A stretch of 64,000 nt of DNA from Thiotrichales bacterium 19S9-11. Its GTDB lineage: Bacteria; Pseudomonadota; Gammaproteobacteria; Francisellales; Francisellaceae. The notes under the pieces are model-generated. The model had not been told where the DNA came from. It searched no databases and worked only from the letters and a program-made list of their open reading frames with translations. The translations under genes were made by a program, and so were the position numbers. Shown here in pieces: positions 19,931 through 29,342 of this stretch. The stretch lies in contig JAKJJT010000003.1 in NCBI GenBank assembly GCA_021713395.1, positions 156,393 through 220,392 on the forward strand, written 5' to 3'. Each line of letters begins with the position of its first letter. Position 1 is the first letter of the stretch.

Positions 19931-20833
19931 TTGAAAATAGCTATATTATCTGAAAAGAAAAGTCTGTATTCAACTCGTCGATTAAAAGAAGCAATTGAGC
20001 AACGCGGACATAAAGCTGTTATAATTGACTATTTAAATTGCTACATGGATATTAACTCTAAAAAACCATGTATAAGGCATCAAGGAAAAGTTCTCTATTT
20101 TGATGCAATTATTCCAAGAATTGGAGCTAAGCGTACTTTTTATGGTACTGCCATTGTTCGTCAGTTTGAAGTAATGGGAACATACTCTATCAATCCATCA
20201 ATTGCAATTACACGCTCCAGAGATAAGCTTAGATCTCATCAAATTTTGGCAATGAAAGGAATTGATATGCCAATTACTGGCTTTGCAAGCTCAGCTGAAG
20301 ATATTGATAATTTAATTAAGTTAGTCAACGGCCCACCATTAATTATTAAACTGATTGAAGGTACTCAAGGTATCGGGGTTGTCTTAGCAGAAACTAAAAA
20401 AGCAGCTGAAAGCGTTATTCAGACATTAATTGGACTTAATGCGAATATCATTGTTCAAGAATTTATAAAAGAGTCTAAAGGTGAAGATATTCGCTGCTTA
20501 GTTGTTGGAGATAAAGTTGTTGCCGCGATGAGAAGAAAAGCTGAAGAAGGTGAGTTTCGTGCGAATTTGCATCGTGGTGGCTCTCATGAAATTATAAAAA
20601 TCACCAAAGAAGAACGCCAAATAGCTGTAAAAGCAGCAAAAATCATGGGACTTAAAATGGCAGGTGTTGACTTATTACGTTCCAACAGAGGGCCTTTGGT
20701 GCTAGAAATTAACTCTTCTCCTGGCCTTGAAGGTATTGAAAGCGCAACTGGCAAAGACATTGCAGGAATTATTGTTGACTATATTCTTAAGCATGGCAAA
20801 CCAATCGACCATAAAAGCCGTTATCAAGGATAA
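19931..20833 (+). CDS. rimK: RimK-type ATP-grasp alpha-L-glutamate ligase
   Basis: 300 residues, matching E. coli RimK nearly end to end. RimK adds glutamate residues to the C-terminus of ribosomal protein S6 in E. coli. Diagnostic segments are [37 protein letters not shown], the ATP-grasp [20 protein letters not shown] and [20 protein letters not shown] with metal ligands. The start codon is TTG at 19931 with AGGAG nine bases upstream; no ATG gives the family N-terminus (KIAILS). An aspartoacylase-family gene follows four bases after its stop. S6 is not in the window, so the target is inferred. Confidence 0.93.
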   Translation: MKIAILSEKKSLYSTRRLKEAIEQRGHKAVIIDYLNCYMDINSKKPCIRHQGKVLYFDAIIPRIGAKRTFYGTAIVRQFEVMGTYSINPSIAITRSRDKLRSHQILAMKGIDMPITGFASSAEDIDNLIKLVNGPPLIIKLIEGTQGIGVVLAETKKAAESVIQTLIGLNANIIVQEFIKESKGEDIRCLVVGDKVVAAMRRKAEEGEFRANLHRGGSHEIIKITKEERQIAVKAAKIMGLKMAGVDLLRSNRGPLVLEINSSPGLEGIESATGKDIAGIIVDYILKHGKPIDHKSRYQG

Positions 20834-20837
20834 AAAA

Positions 20838-21854
20838 ATGAGTAGTAAATTAGAGATTTATAATCAAACTATTTTACCAAATGAAAAAAAAACTATTATG
20901 TTACCGATGCCTAGACTTTATGATAGTACACCTTTATCAATGCCCATACATGTAATTAAAGGCAAATATGAAGGCCCAACTTTATGTCTAAGCGCAGCAA
21001 TACATGGTGATGAAATAAATGGTATTGAAATTATTCGTAGAATATTAAAAAAAAGTCTATTGAACTCACTAAAAGGCACTTTAATTGCAATACCAATTGT
21101 CAATATGTACGGTTTTCTATATCAAGACAGATACTTAATGGATAGGCGAGATCTAAATAGATTCTTTCCTGGCTCTGAAAAAGGTTCTCTAGCAGCAAGA
21201 CTTGCACATTTAATTACAACTGAAGTTATCAATAAATCGACACACTGTATTGACTTACACTCAGGGTCATTACATCGAACAAATCTACCACAAGTTAGAA
21301 TAAATGTAGATGACCCTATAACAATAGAAATGGCAAAAGCATTTCATGCACCTGTAACCTTAAATACCAAACTATTAGATGGCTCGCTAAGGAAATATAC
21401 TGACTCTAAAAAAATTCCAACCTTATTATATGAGGCTGGAGAATCTCTAAGATTTGATGAGTTTTCTATAAAAACAGGTGTTAAAGGCATATTAAATGTA
21501 ATGCATATGTTGGGCATGATTAAAAGAAAAGTAACACTTAAAACTTCAGATAGTAGCATTGCAAAATCTAGTTACTGGATTAGAGCTTCATATAGCGGTA
21601 TTTTTCAACCTAAAAAATTACTAGGGCATAAAGTTAAAAAAGGAGAACTCTTAGCAACCATAGGAAACCCAACAACGATAGAAGAAGAAAAAATCTACTC
21701 ACCTATTTCAGGAGTTATTATCGGTAAAAATATTTTACCTACAGTCCATGAAGGCGCTGCATTATTCCATATTGCCTTATTCGAGCATATCGATCTTGCA
21801 GCAGAACATATTGAGAACTTACAAGAATCATTTGATGAGATGATGAAAGAGTAA
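20838..21854 (+). CDS. Succinylglutamate desuccinylase/aspartoacylase-family zinc hydrolase
   Basis: 338 residues from the ATG at 20838, which has AAGGA 7 bases upstream; the longer in-frame start lies inside rimK and is rejected. The zinc-carboxypeptidase-like site is intact: AAIHGDEINGIE (His56, Glu59), DRRDLNRFFPG and CIDLHSGS (His141). Family members remove acyl or amino-acid groups from amides. Its tight coupling to rimK (four-base gap) suggests that it acts on glutamate-modified products, perhaps as the counterpart to RimK; this is an inference from position. The final third is a beta-rich domain ending with GVIIGKNILPTVHEGAALF. Confidence 0.85.
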   Translation: MSSKLEIYNQTILPNEKKTIMLPMPRLYDSTPLSMPIHVIKGKYEGPTLCLSAAIHGDEINGIEIIRRILKKSLLNSLKGTLIAIPIVNMYGFLYQDRYLMDRRDLNRFFPGSEKGSLAARLAHLITTEVINKSTHCIDLHSGSLHRTNLPQVRINVDDPITIEMAKAFHAPVTLNTKLLDGSLRKYTDSKKIPTLLYEAGESLRFDEFSIKTGVKGILNVMHMLGMIKRKVTLKTSDSSIAKSSYWIRASYSGIFQPKKLLGHKVKKGELLATIGNPTTIEEEKIYSPISGVIIGKNILPTVHEGAALFHIALFEHIDLAAEHIENLQESFDEMMKE

Positions 21855-21899
21855 CAAACCCATCAAATTTTTATTTTACATTTTTATCTAAACTGATCT

Positions 21900-23090
21900 T
21901 CACATCACTTCAAAAAGACCAGCAGCGCCCATCCCTGTACCAATACACATCGTAACCATGGCGTATTTTTCATTCATGCGCTTTGCACCGTGAATCGCAG
22001 TAGCTGTTCGAATAGCGCCGGTTGCACCTAATGGATGACCTAAAGCAATAGCACCCCCATTTGGGTTAACTTTACTTTTATCTAAACCTAGTTCATTAAT
22101 GACCGCTAATGATTGTGCTGCAAAAGCTTCATTGAGTTCAATCCAGCCAATATCACTGATTTTAAGACCTGCTTTTTTCAAGACTTGCGGAATTGCTTTA
22201 ACTGGACCAATGCCCATCACTTCTGGTGGCACACCAGCAACTTGATAACCAACAAAACGTGCCATTGGCACTAAATTATGTTTTTTTAAAAAAGACTCAC
22301 TCACTAACACCGCACAACCCGCACCATCAGAGACTTGTGAGCTATTACCCGCTGTGACACTGCCGCTTTTAGCAAAAGCGGGTCTTAATTTAGCTAATAC
22401 ATCTAACGAAGTATCCGCTCTTGGGCCTTCATCATGGTTAATAGTTACCTTTTTCTCTGTTGTGGTCATAGTCTCTAAATCAGCCCCACGAAAAATCACT
22501 TCCATCGGTGTTGTTTCAGCATCAAAATAGCCCTTTTCAATCGCATTAATCGCACGCTTATGGCTTTCTAGTGCAAATTCATCTTGCATATCACGGGTGA
22601 TTTTATATTTCTCAGCGACAATCTCTGCAGTAATGCCCATACCATAAGCAATACCAACATTTTCATCTTTTTCAAAAAAGGCAGGATTACCTGATAGGCT
22701 ATTACCACCCATCGGCACTGCACTCATACTTTCAATACCACCAGCAATTCCACAATCAATTTGACCAGTAGCAATACGACTAGCTAATAGTGAAATACTC
22801 TCAATCCCTGAGCAACAAAAACGATTAATCGTCATTGCAGGGGTTGTATCTGGTAGCCCTGCCAATAAAGTACCAATTCTTGCAACATTCATCCCTTGAG
22901 AGCCTTCAGGCATCGCACAACCAAAGATTGCTTCTTCAATTAAGCTTGGATCAATTGACGTACCTTTAATTGTTTTATTAATACTATAAGCGAGCAAGTC
23001 ATCAGCTCTTGTATGACGATAAGATCCTTTATTGGCTTTGGCTACTGGCAGTCTTTTACTCTCAACAACATAAACTGTTTCATGACTCAT
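21900..23090 (-). CDS. fadA: Acetyl-CoA acyltransferase (3-ketoacyl-CoA thiolase)
   Basis: 396 residues. It cleaves 3-ketoacyl-CoA with CoA in beta-oxidation. The acyl-enzyme cysteine lies in TINRFCCSGIESISLLASRI, the histidine in GGAIALGHPLGATGAIR, and the second cysteine in MVTMCIGTGMGAAGLFEV. GGGAG-type ribosome-binding site (GGGAGATTATTC) precedes the ATG at 23090. It lies 48 bases after the FadN-type gene on the same strand, so the pair forms the thiolase/hydratase/dehydrogenase set. Acyl-CoA synthetase and dehydrogenase genes are not in the window. Confidence 0.94.
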   Translation of the reverse strand: MSHETVYVVESKRLPVAKANKGSYRHTRADDLLAYSINKTIKGTSIDPSLIEEAIFGCAMPEGSQGMNVARIGTLLAGLPDTTPAMTINRFCCSGIESISLLASRIATGQIDCGIAGGIESMSAVPMGGNSLSGNPAFFEKDENVGIAYGMGITAEIVAEKYKITRDMQDEFALESHKRAINAIEKGYFDAETTPMEVIFRGADLETMTTTEKKVTINHDEGPRADTSLDVLAKLRPAFAKSGSVTAGNSSQVSDGAGCAVLVSESFLKKHNLVPMARFVGYQVAGVPPEVMGIGPVKAIPQVLKKAGLKISDIGWIELNEAFAAQSLAVINELGLDKSKVNPNGGAIALGHPLGATGAIRTATAIHGAKRMNEKYAMVTMCIGTGMGAAGLFEVM

Positions 23091-23138
23091 GAATAATCTC
23101 CCTAAAAATTTTTTAAAATCATTGATAACAACGATGGC

Positions 23139-25565
23139 TTAGTTACGTAATGGCTTACCTTTAGTTAACATATGCTCAATTCGTTGTGCTGTTTTATCTT
23201 GTTGAACGAGATCACAGAAAACTTCTCTTTCTAGTTTTAAGTACCAATCTTCATTCACTAACGTACCTTTATCAACATTATCACCTGTCATGATTCTTGC
23301 AATATTTGATGCAATATAATAATCATAATCTGAGATAAAATTACCTCTTAGCATATTAACAAGCATCATATCAATCGTTGCTTTTGCATCACGACCAAAT
23401 GCTTTAATCTGAGGTTTTGCTTTCGGCATATAGTTTGATTGCGCTAATGCTTTTGCTTGTATTTTTGCAACATATAATAACTCAGCTGGTTGGAAGATAA
23501 TGACATCTTCTTCTCTTAAATAACCCATCTCTTTGGCAAAAGCAGCGGACTTTGCAACTTCGCCCATGGCAATATTTTTATAGTACTGCTGCATTTGTTT
23601 TTCTGGATCAATCGATTGCTGAGCGCGTAATGCCATTTCTTTACAACCGGCACCTGCTGGCACTAAGCCGACACCCACTTCAACTAGTCCGGTATATGTT
23701 TCATAAGCTGCAACCACTCGATCACAATGAAGCATAAGTTCACAAGCACCACCAAAAACAAAGCCTTGAACAGCTGCAACAACCGGTACTTGTGCATAGC
23801 GCATACCAATCACTGTATTTTGGAAGTTCTTTAGAATTTCTTCAATGGCTTCAACACCATCTAACATAAATGCCATACCAAATTCTTCTAAATTGGCACC
23901 AGCTGAGAAATTCTTACTATCATTCCAAATAACAATTGATTCAAATTCATCTGCCTCTGCAATTTTAACGGCTTGCTGTAAGCCTTCTAATACGTCAGAA
24001 CCAATGGCGCCCATTTTGGTTTTAAAAGTTGCAACAAGAATTCTATCTCCTGTTGTCCAAAGGCGAATGCCCTCATTTTCATAAACAGTCGTACCCCAAT
24101 CAAATGACTCATTGAGAACACTATCAAAGAAGTATTGTTTTTCATAAACATCCAAATAAGCTCTTGGTTGGTAGGTTTTTTCTCGTGCATTATAGGAAAG
24201 CCCATGAACATCATAAGCACTATCAACTGCATTAACCCAAGCGGGTAATGGTGCATCAATGCTTATTTCACCAGATTTGATATCTGCTTCTATCCATTGA
24301 GCAATCTCTTTCCAGCCTGCTTTTTGCCAAGTCTCAAAGATACCTTCTTTCCAGCCAAAACCCCAGCGCAATGCTAAATCACAGTCACGGGTAGTCTCAG
24401 CGATATGCTCTAACCAATAAGCTGCATAGTGAAAGCAGTCTCTAAAGACTGAGTATAAAAATTTTGCTTCAGGTAGATTAGATGCTTTTAGTTTCTCAAA
24501 GCGTGTTTTTGCATCTTTTTCTTTTAATATTTCTAGTACTTCTTTATTCGCTTTTTTATCCGCTAGGCGATAATCATTAGTTTTAATATCATAAACCCAA
24601 ATCTCTTTACCACGTTTTTCGTAAATTCCACCTTTGGTTTTTGCGCCTAATTTATTGTTTTTGATTAAATTTTCAAACCATTTTGGTGTTTGATAAAAGC
24701 TTAACCATGGATCCTCTTTTGCAAATAAAGTCATATTATTAGTGACATGATTTAATGTATCAAGACCAACTAAATCAGCTGTTCTAAACGTTGCACTTTT
24801 CGGGCGACCTAAAGGCTTACCCGTTAGTTCATCAATCACTTCAAAACCAATATCATATTTTTCGGTATAATACATGGCACAAGCAAGAGCAAAGGCACCT
24901 AAACGGTTTGCAATAAAGTTTGGTGTATCTTTTGCTCGTATAACATTTTTACCGAGCTTTGTTGTTAAAAATGTTTCTAATTGATCGAGTATTTTAGGAT
25001 CTGTCACTTTATGTGGTATTAATTCAACTAAAGGCAGATAACGCGGTGGGTTAAAAAAATGAATACCACAGAAACTACTTCTTAGACGCTCTGGCATATT
25101 ATCCGCTAGGGTATTAATACTTAAGCCTGATGTATTACTTGCAAATAATGCACCTTCTCGTATATGCGTACTAATTTTTTGGTATAAAGCCTCTTTCCAC
25201 TCTAACTTTTCAGCAATTGCCTCAATAACTAGATCACACTCAGATAACCAAGCTAAATTTTCATCATAATTTGCTGGCTTTATATAATTAATTGCTTTTG
25301 TTGAACCTAATGGTGCTGGATTGATTTTCTTCAATGCTTTTAATGCTTGATTAATGATCTCATTTTTATCTTTTGCATCTTCTTTTGCCAAATCATATAA
25401 AATAACTTCAATCGATGCATTGGCAAACAATGCAGCAATTTGTGCACCCATGACACCTGCACCTAAAATCGCTACTTTTTTTATCTTTGGACTTAAAGTT
25501 TGTGCATTTAGTTTCATTTTTTCCACATTTAAAATCTCTTCTTCCGTTACTGCTATTTGATTCAT
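23139..25565 (-). CDS. FadN-type 3-hydroxyacyl-CoA dehydrogenase / enoyl-CoA hydratase fusion
   Basis: 808 residues. The dehydrogenase comes first: NAD loop AILGAGVMGAQIAALFA (about residue 32) and CGIHFFNPPRYLPLVELIP, with the C-terminal dehydrogenase domain to about residue 480. A crotonase domain follows: GAVQ-type VAAVQGFVFGGACELML and GLVEVGVGLVPAGAGCKEMA, carrying the catalytic glutamate positions. In E. coli FadB/FadJ the order is the reverse (hydratase first), so this is the FadN layout known from Bacillus and from several Gammaproteobacteria. AAGGAG precedes the ATG at 25565 by seven bases. It makes ketoacyl-CoA for the thiolase next door. Confidence 0.93.
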   Translation of the reverse strand: MNQIAVTEEEILNVEKMKLNAQTLSPKIKKVAILGAGVMGAQIAALFANASIEVILYDLAKEDAKDKNEIINQALKALKKINPAPLGSTKAINYIKPANYDENLAWLSECDLVIEAIAEKLEWKEALYQKISTHIREGALFASNTSGLSINTLADNMPERLRSSFCGIHFFNPPRYLPLVELIPHKVTDPKILDQLETFLTTKLGKNVIRAKDTPNFIANRLGAFALACAMYYTEKYDIGFEVIDELTGKPLGRPKSATFRTADLVGLDTLNHVTNNMTLFAKEDPWLSFYQTPKWFENLIKNNKLGAKTKGGIYEKRGKEIWVYDIKTNDYRLADKKANKEVLEILKEKDAKTRFEKLKASNLPEAKFLYSVFRDCFHYAAYWLEHIAETTRDCDLALRWGFGWKEGIFETWQKAGWKEIAQWIEADIKSGEISIDAPLPAWVNAVDSAYDVHGLSYNAREKTYQPRAYLDVYEKQYFFDSVLNESFDWGTTVYENEGIRLWTTGDRILVATFKTKMGAIGSDVLEGLQQAVKIAEADEFESIVIWNDSKNFSAGANLEEFGMAFMLDGVEAIEEILKNFQNTVIGMRYAQVPVVAAVQGFVFGGACELMLHCDRVVAAYETYTGLVEVGVGLVPAGAGCKEMALRAQQSIDPEKQMQQYYKNIAMGEVAKSAAFAKEMGYLREEDVIIFQPAELLYVAKIQAKALAQSNYMPKAKPQIKAFGRDAKATIDMMLVNMLRGNFISDYDYYIASNIARIMTGDNVDKGTLVNEDWYLKLEREVFCDLVQQDKTAQRIEHMLTKGKPLRN

Positions 25566-25711
25566 ATCAACTCCTTTTAAGCCTCATCGAGGATATATAA
25601 AATATAACCCAACACCATAGCATAACCAACCAAACGTTTAAATTATGTTATAGCGCGAGATAAAATAAGATTATTTAAAGATAGATCAAAATGATAAAAA
25701 TAGATTAGCTT

Positions 25712-27244
25712 TTAAGCTTCTGGTCGCATATGTGGAAATAAAATCACATCACGAATTGAAGGAGAATCCGTTAAAAACATAACTAAACGATCAATACCAA
25801 TACCCTCTCCAGCTGTTGGTGGTAGACCATATTCTAATGCTCTAATATAGTCTTCATCATAACTCATCGCCTCATCATCGCCAGCAGCTTTTGCTTCAAC
25901 TTGCGCTTTAAAACGCTCTTTTTGATCTTCTGGGTCATTAAGCTCAGAAAAACCATTGGCAATTTCACGACCTGCAATAAAAAACTCAAAGCGATCGGTG
26001 ATAAATGGATTTTCATCATTACGACGTGCTAGTGGTGAAACTTCAGCCGGGTATTCCGTAATAAAAGTTGGATCCATTAAGTTTGCTTCAACTGTTTTTT
26101 CAAAAATTTCAATTTGGATTTTACCTAAACCATAAGAAGGCTCTATTTTAATACTCAAGTTTTCTGCAACTTTTTTAGCATTATCTATACTATCAATATC
26201 AGAGGCATTTAAATTTGAATTATACTCTAAGATCGAATCAAATACTGAAATGCGTTTAAACGCTTTAGATAAATCATAGACTCTGCCTTGATAATTTACT
26301 TCTGTTGAACCTAACACACGTTGTGCTAATTGACGCATTAAGTCTTCGGTTAAATCCATTAAATCCTTATAATCAGCATAAGCTTGATAAAATTCAAGCA
26401 TGGTAAATTCTGGATTATGACGCGTTGATAAGCCCTCATTTCTAAAATTTCTATTAATTTCATAGACACGTTCAAAACCACCGACAACTAAACGTTTTAG
26501 ATATAACTCTGGTGCAATTCGTAAAAATAATGGCATATCTAAGGCATTATGGTGTGTTGTAAATGGTTTAGCTGCAGCACCACCGACTAAGGGATGCATC
26601 ATCGGTGTTTCAACTTCCATAAAATGCTTATCATTAAAATATTGACGAATAAAATTAGTAATCTCACAACGGCGTTTAAAGGTAAGTCTTGCTTCTTCAT
26701 TCATCATCAAATCAACATAACGTTGGCGATAGCGCTGCTCCTGATCTGATAGGCCATGAAACTTATCTGGTAGTGGGCGTAATGCTTTGGTTAATAATCT
26801 AATATCTTCTGCATGAATCGATAGCTCACCTGTATTTGTTTTAAATAAAGTGCCCTTAATTGCTACAATATCACCTAAATCCCAAGATTCTTTAAATGAA
26901 GCATAAGTACCTTCTGGTAAGTCATTTTTTCTTAAATAGGCTTGAATACGACCAGACATATCCTGAATTGTCACAAAACTTGCTTTACCCATAATACGTC
27001 TTAGCATTAAGCGACCTGAAACTTCAAATACTGGCTTATCTTCAATTGCTTCAAGTTCTGCCTTAGTCATCTGATCATAACGAGACTTAATGCATTGACT
27101 AACAATACTACGCTTAAAATCATTTGGATAAGCAATACCCAATTGACGTAAGTTATCTAACTTTTCTTTTCTAATTTCAAACTGATCTTTTTCATCTTGT
27201 TCTGTTTGTATAACATTTTCATCTATTATTTTTTCAGATGACAT
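25712..27244 (-). CDS. lysS: Lysyl-tRNA synthetase, class II
   Basis: 510 residues from the ATG at 27244 ([10 protein letters not shown]), with an AGAGAG-type ribosome-binding site; an upstream in-frame TTG adds eight residues and lacks support. It charges tRNA-Lys. An N-terminal OB-fold ([20 protein letters not shown]) binds the anticodon. Class II motif 2 is [20 protein letters not shown] and motif 3 is [20 protein letters not shown]. It lies 31 bases downstream of prfB, the same pairing as in E. coli. Confidence 0.97.
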   Translation of the reverse strand: MSSEKIIDENVIQTEQDEKDQFEIRKEKLDNLRQLGIAYPNDFKRSIVSQCIKSRYDQMTKAELEAIEDKPVFEVSGRLMLRRIMGKASFVTIQDMSGRIQAYLRKNDLPEGTYASFKESWDLGDIVAIKGTLFKTNTGELSIHAEDIRLLTKALRPLPDKFHGLSDQEQRYRQRYVDLMMNEEARLTFKRRCEITNFIRQYFNDKHFMEVETPMMHPLVGGAAAKPFTTHHNALDMPLFLRIAPELYLKRLVVGGFERVYEINRNFRNEGLSTRHNPEFTMLEFYQAYADYKDLMDLTEDLMRQLAQRVLGSTEVNYQGRVYDLSKAFKRISVFDSILEYNSNLNASDIDSIDNAKKVAENLSIKIEPSYGLGKIQIEIFEKTVEANLMDPTFITEYPAEVSPLARRNDENPFITDRFEFFIAGREIANGFSELNDPEDQKERFKAQVEAKAAGDDEAMSYDEDYIRALEYGLPPTAGEGIGIDRLVMFLTDSPSIRDVILFPHMRPEA

Positions 27245-27275
27245 TTTACTACTTCTCTCTTTAATCAATTATTTT

Positions 27276-28371
27276 TTATAAACCACTTTTTAAACTCGCT
27301 TCAATAAAACGATCTAAATTACCATCTAATACTGATTGTGTATTGGTATTTTCAACGCCCGTTCTTAAGTCTTTAATCCGTGACTGATCTAAGACATAAG
27401 AACGAATTTGACTGCCCCAACCAATATCACTTTTAGATTCTTCTAACGCAAGCTTATCAGCATTACGTTTAGTCATTTCAAGCTCATAAAGCTTTGACTT
27501 TAATTGCTTCATTGCCTGATCTTTATTTTTATGCTGTGAGCGATCATTTTGGCATTGTACCACAATACCCGTTGGCTCATGCGTAATTCTCACAGCCGAA
27601 TCTGTTTTATTCACATGCTGGCCACCAGCACCTGATGCACGATACGTATCAATTCGTAAATCAGCCGGATTAATATCAATTTCTATATTATCATCAACTT
27701 CAGGTGAAACAAAGATTGAAGCAAATGAAGTATGTCGTCTATTACCTGAATCAAATGGTGACTTACGTACTAATCGGTGAATACCTGTTTCAGTTCTTAG
27801 CCAACCATAAGCATAGCTACCACTAAATTTAATCGTCGCACTTTTAATCCCTGCCACATCACCATCAGATACTTCAATAAGTTCCGCTTTAAAGTCATGA
27901 TCTTCACCAAAGCGTAAATACATCCGCATGAGCATCTGTGCCCAGTCTTGAGCTTCTGTGCCACCTGAACCTGATTGAATATCTAAAAAGGCATTACAAT
28001 GATCAGCTTCTTTTGAAAACATACGGCGAAACTCAAGCGTTGAGATATCAGTTTCTAATACTTTAATATCATCTAAGACCATATTAAATGATTCTTCATC
28101 GTTATCATCATAAGCTAACTGAAGTAATTCTAATGCATCCGTAACACCTTGTTCTAAGTGTTCAATTGTATTAACCACTAACTCAAGATCAACACGTTCT
28201 TTGCCTAAAGCTTGTGCTTTTTCAGGTTCATTCCAAATACTTGGCTCTTCTAACTCACGAATAACTTCATCAAGACGTTCTTTTTTAACCTCAAAGTCAA
28301 AGATACCCCCGTAACTGCAAGGCCCTCGATTGCATTTCTTCTAATTGTGTTTTTGCTTGATTAATTTCCAT
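27276..28371 (-). CDS. prfB: Peptide chain release factor 2, with programmed +1 frameshift
   Basis: The gene is read in two frames. It starts at the ATG at 28371, reads 24 codons ending Leu-Arg-Gly-Tyr-Leu, then meets TGA at 28299-28297. Shifting +1 at CTTTGAC continues with Asp-Phe-Glu-Val into the long frame that ends at 27276, giving 364 residues against 365 in E. coli. The stimulator GGGGG lies just before TATCTTTGAC. This is the well-known RF2 autoregulation: low RF2 favours the shift. RF2 recognises UGA and UAA; the specificity tripeptide SPF ([15 protein letters not shown]) and the GGQ loop ([17 protein letters not shown]) are intact. A naive gene call would start too late, at 28178. 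Confidence 0.96.
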
Positions 28372-28512
28372 TATAATTTACCTATCTAACTTAAGAATAG
28401 ACTCAAATGAAATGCATTTTAGCACTGAATGCATAAAGAAACAAAGTATTCGATTTTTATTATATAAAAGTAGTAACTTTAAGCGTAAAAAATCTTTTAA
28501 AGCTTAATATTC
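28372..28512. other. Intergenic region upstream of prfB
   Basis: These 141 AT-rich bases hold no convincing gene. They separate prfB from the HigA-like gene, which is on the same strand and ends at 28513. The prfB promoter should be here, but no clear -35/-10 pair stands out to me. Confidence 0.4.
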
Positions 28513-28941
28513 CTAGTTGACTAAAGCATCTGCACTTAAATAAAATTGATCTTTTAAGGCTTGAATTTGCTTTAATGTTAATTTCCTTCTACCACTCAGA
28601 AATGAAGAGACATTACCCTGACTACCAAAAATATCCACTAAGTCCTTTTGCTTTAAATTATTCTCCACCATGATATAACGAATGAGTTCAACTGGCGTTA
28701 TATCATTTTCTAAAGGCTTTTTATGCTGATCATCATAGGCCTCTAAATTTTCACCAATGATTTCCATCACATCTGCTAATGGGTGGTTTTCATCATCTCT
28801 AACCTCATCAATTAATTGGTCAAGTAATTTCTCAAGCTTTTCATACTCAAGGTCATTTTTAGGTACTCGTAAAGCATAAGTTGGTAACTTAATTAAATCT
28901 TTACTCCATTCTAAGCCATCAATCTTTTTTTCTTTTATCAT
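28513..28941 (-). CDS. higA: HigA-type antitoxin, XRE-family helix-turn-helix
   Basis: 142 residues. The C-terminal half is an XRE helix-turn-helix (TPVELIRYIMVENNLKQKDL, then IFGSQGNVSSFLSGRRKLTL), as in HigA antitoxins of the long gammaproteobacterial type. The N-terminal half is acidic and probably holds the toxin-neutralising region. Its ATG shares an ATGA overlap with the stop of an upstream HigB-like reading frame, the standard toxin-first order of higBA. That toxin frame is truncated, so this antitoxin appears orphaned. It may still bind its own promoter or counter a toxin elsewhere. Confidence 0.85.
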   Translation of the reverse strand: MIKEKKIDGLEWSKDLIKLPTYALRVPKNDLEYEKLEKLLDQLIDEVRDDENHPLADVMEIIGENLEAYDDQHKKPLENDITPVELIRYIMVENNLKQKDLVDIFGSQGNVSSFLSGRRKLTLKQIQALKDQFYLSADALVN

Positions 28942-29132
28942 AGTTGGCCTCGTCTAATTTTTTCTTGGTTTCTATCTTGACTATATTGCGCATGAGTTAG
29001 AATCTCTCTTATATAACACTTCACTCGGTTATAATAAATTGATGTAATTAGTCGATAATTATTACCACCAATATTAAATATCGTATAACCTGACACACAG
29101 TCCATACTATTAAATATCTGACGTAAATTTGA
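28938..29132 (-). pseudogene. HigB toxin remnant, N-terminal part missing
   Basis: Reading the minus strand in frame with the HigA overlap gives NLRQIFNSMD, then GYTIFNIGGNNYRLITSIYY and VKCYIREILTHAQYSQD, which match the C-terminal half of HigB-type mRNA interferases (FNIGGNxYRLI and THxxY motifs). A TAA at 29133-29135 closes the frame, and the expected first 40-45 residues are not found upstream. An internal ATG at 29105 could make a 55-residue fragment. Loss of the N-terminal half should remove toxicity. I therefore call it a broken toxin, not a gene. Confidence 0.75.
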
Positions 29133-29135
29133 TTA

Positions 29136-29342
29136 TGAAATTCTAGTTTAATTATCTATATTTTTATTTCAAAAATCCATCATAACAACTTATTAATTTT
29201 TATATCAAAAAGCTTATATTTTACATTGCTAGTAAAAAGTCATATGACAAAAACACAAAGACCTTATTAAAAATTATTACTATTTAATCATTAATTTTTA
29301 TAGGATATTAACGTAATTTTAAAATAAAGGGGTGTGCAAACA
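29136..29342. other. AT-rich intergenic region
   Basis: About 207 very AT-rich bases between the divergent higB remnant and the orphan gene at 29343. I find no RNA gene, terminator or clear repeat. The ribosome-binding site AAAGGGG of the next gene lies at about 29326-29332. The missing part of higB was probably lost in this stretch. Confidence 0.4.

Noticed and set aside
23845..24084. Plus-strand open frame inside the FadN-type gene
   Set aside because: Antisense shadow of the crotonase domain; no start signal.
27276..28178. Release factor 2 beginning at an internal methionine
   Set aside because: The true start is at 28371 through the programmed frameshift; the leader and shift site match the known RF2 arrangement.
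28938..29105. Functional 55-residue HigB toxin
   Set aside because: The N-terminal half of the toxin fold is missing and a stop closes the frame upstream, so it is listed as a remnant.
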